Of a DNA stretch of 64,000 nt, positions 63,118 through 64,000 are shown piece by piece. Within the stretch, counting starts at the first letter, position 1, and each line of letters opens with the position of its first letter. The notes beneath the pieces were generated by a model. That model did no database searches. It saw only the letters and a list, made by a program, of their open reading frames with translations, and had not been told where the DNA came from. The translations under genes and the position numbers were made by a program. Origin of the DNA: Diplonema papillatum (lineage: Eukaryota > Euglenozoa > Diplonemea > Diplonemida > Diplonemidae); the NCBI GenBank assembly GCA_030068145.1, contig JAPJBO010000904.1:1-64000 (forward strand), read 5' to 3'.

Positions 63118-64000
63118 CAGGGGTTTATATAGCTTTTCCTCCTCTGTAGAAAAGTCCTTTTCGCCCTCGGGGTCCTGTGTGGGATCCAAAATTAATTAGA
63201 ATTGGTAGTCAAGCACTACCATGCCAGCCCAGCCCAACACAACTCAACCTCAGTGTTGGTAATAAGAATCAGACAAAATGGTTAAGCTAATTTGTAAGAG
63301 AGGGGGGGTCTGGGGGGCAGCGCCCCCCAGCGCACGGTACGATACAGCGAAGAATTTCCGCACCAGTATTGATTCCAAATTCAATTAGAACCGGTAGTCA
63401 ACGTCTGATGCCAAACCCCAAATCTAATTAGAACTGGTAGTCAACGTCCAATTTCGAATTCCAAATTTAATTAGAATAGGTAGTCAACGTTCAATTTTGG
63501 ATCCAGATTTAATTAGAATAGGTAGTCAACGTTCAATTTTGGATCCAGATTTAATTAGAATTGGTAGTCAACGTCCAATTTCCGATCCCAAATTTAATTA
63601 GAATTGGTAGTCAACGTCCAATTTTGAATCCAAATTTAATTAGAATTGGTAGTCAACGGTCAATTTTGAATCTAATTTAATTAGAATTGGTAGTCAACGT
63701 TCAATTTTGGATCCAGATTTAAATAGAATTGGTAGTCAACGTCCAATTTTGAATCCAAATTTGATTAGAATTGGTAGTCACCAATTTTGAATCCAAGTTT
63801 AATTAGAATTGGTAGTCAACGTTCAATTTTGGATCCAAATTTAGTTAGACTTGGTAGTCAACGTCTCGCCTCCCACCACCCCCTTTGGCCCTCCCCTCCT
63901 GCCTCCTCTTTCCCCGCCTCCTTTTTACTCTTCCTGCCCCCATGGCTTCGCCATGGCTCCGTCATGGCTTTCGCCATGGCTTCGTCCCTCCCCTGTGGCT
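63118..64000 (+). mobile_element. hAT-like minisatellite-bearing element, copy 3 (runs off the window)
   Basis: Starts CAGGGGTTTATATAGC, with the same head, GGGGGGCAGCGCCCCCC hairpin, minisatellite (63380-63870) and CATGGCTTCGCCATGG tail as copy 1. The right end is beyond the window, so the duplication cannot be checked. Confidence 0.82.

Noticed and set aside
1-64000. tRNA and 5S rRNA genes
   Set aside because: No segment with convincing A and B boxes and cloverleaf, or 5S-like sequence, was found by eye; a tRNAscan-SE and Infernal run would be needed to be sure.

Overview
The window comes from a nuclear genome of a diplonemid (Euglenozoa), probably Diplonema or a close relative. The main evidence is at 5883-5921: on the minus strand it reads as the Diplonema spliced leader (SL), as I recall that sequence, beginning AACCAACGATTTAAAAGC. 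Long GC-rich coding exons, introns of 0.6 to 10 kb filled with repeats, non-LTR retrotransposons carrying 2A peptides (as in trypanosomatid L1Tc) and almost no intact transposons fit this. There is nothing prokaryotic: no operons, ribosome binding sites or CRISPR.

Layout. 1-5934 (minus) is a large degenerate non-LTR retrotransposon, element I. It has an SL at its 5' end, an ORF1 with poly-Gln, Ala/Pro repeats and a Cys-rich C-terminus, then an ORF2 that fuses an AlkB-type dioxygenase, a 2A peptide and an APE-like endonuclease, then broken reverse transcriptase. 5939-6135 is a short internally deleted relative. 6888-8687 (minus) is a 600-codon exon of an SLC4 (band 3) anion or bicarbonate transporter; its first bases and upstream region are tandemly duplicated. 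9.2-18.1 kb is repeat: nested hAT-like MITEs, tandem arrays, SINE-like copies and hairpins.

19028-47682 (minus) is best read as one giant gene of six exons whose splice phases all agree. It would encode about 4,000 residues: a very long right-handed parallel beta-helix (one 10-kb exon), a coiled-coil-like segment, two TIR-like domains each split by introns, and a C-terminal SAM domain. The 3' end of the last exon is duplicated about six times. Its introns hold an internally deleted piggyBac element (TTAA-flanked), a near-perfect palindromic SINE pair, a second non-LTR element (element II, 30049-34607) with an intact 957-codon ORF2, and transposon debris.

47.7-64 kb holds no gene I can support. 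It contains retrotransposon stubs, an 18S rRNA-like fragment, SINE-like copies with 12-15 bp target duplications, and three hAT-like elements whose body is a roughly 42-bp minisatellite.

How they fit together: both recognised host genes and all the non-LTR elements lie on the minus strand. The beta-helix/TIR/TIR/SAM protein looks like a sensor joined to a signalling or NAD-consuming module and is the best candidate for an undescribed system. The AlkB-2A-endonuclease fusion and the SL on a genomic retrotransposon copy are the next best.
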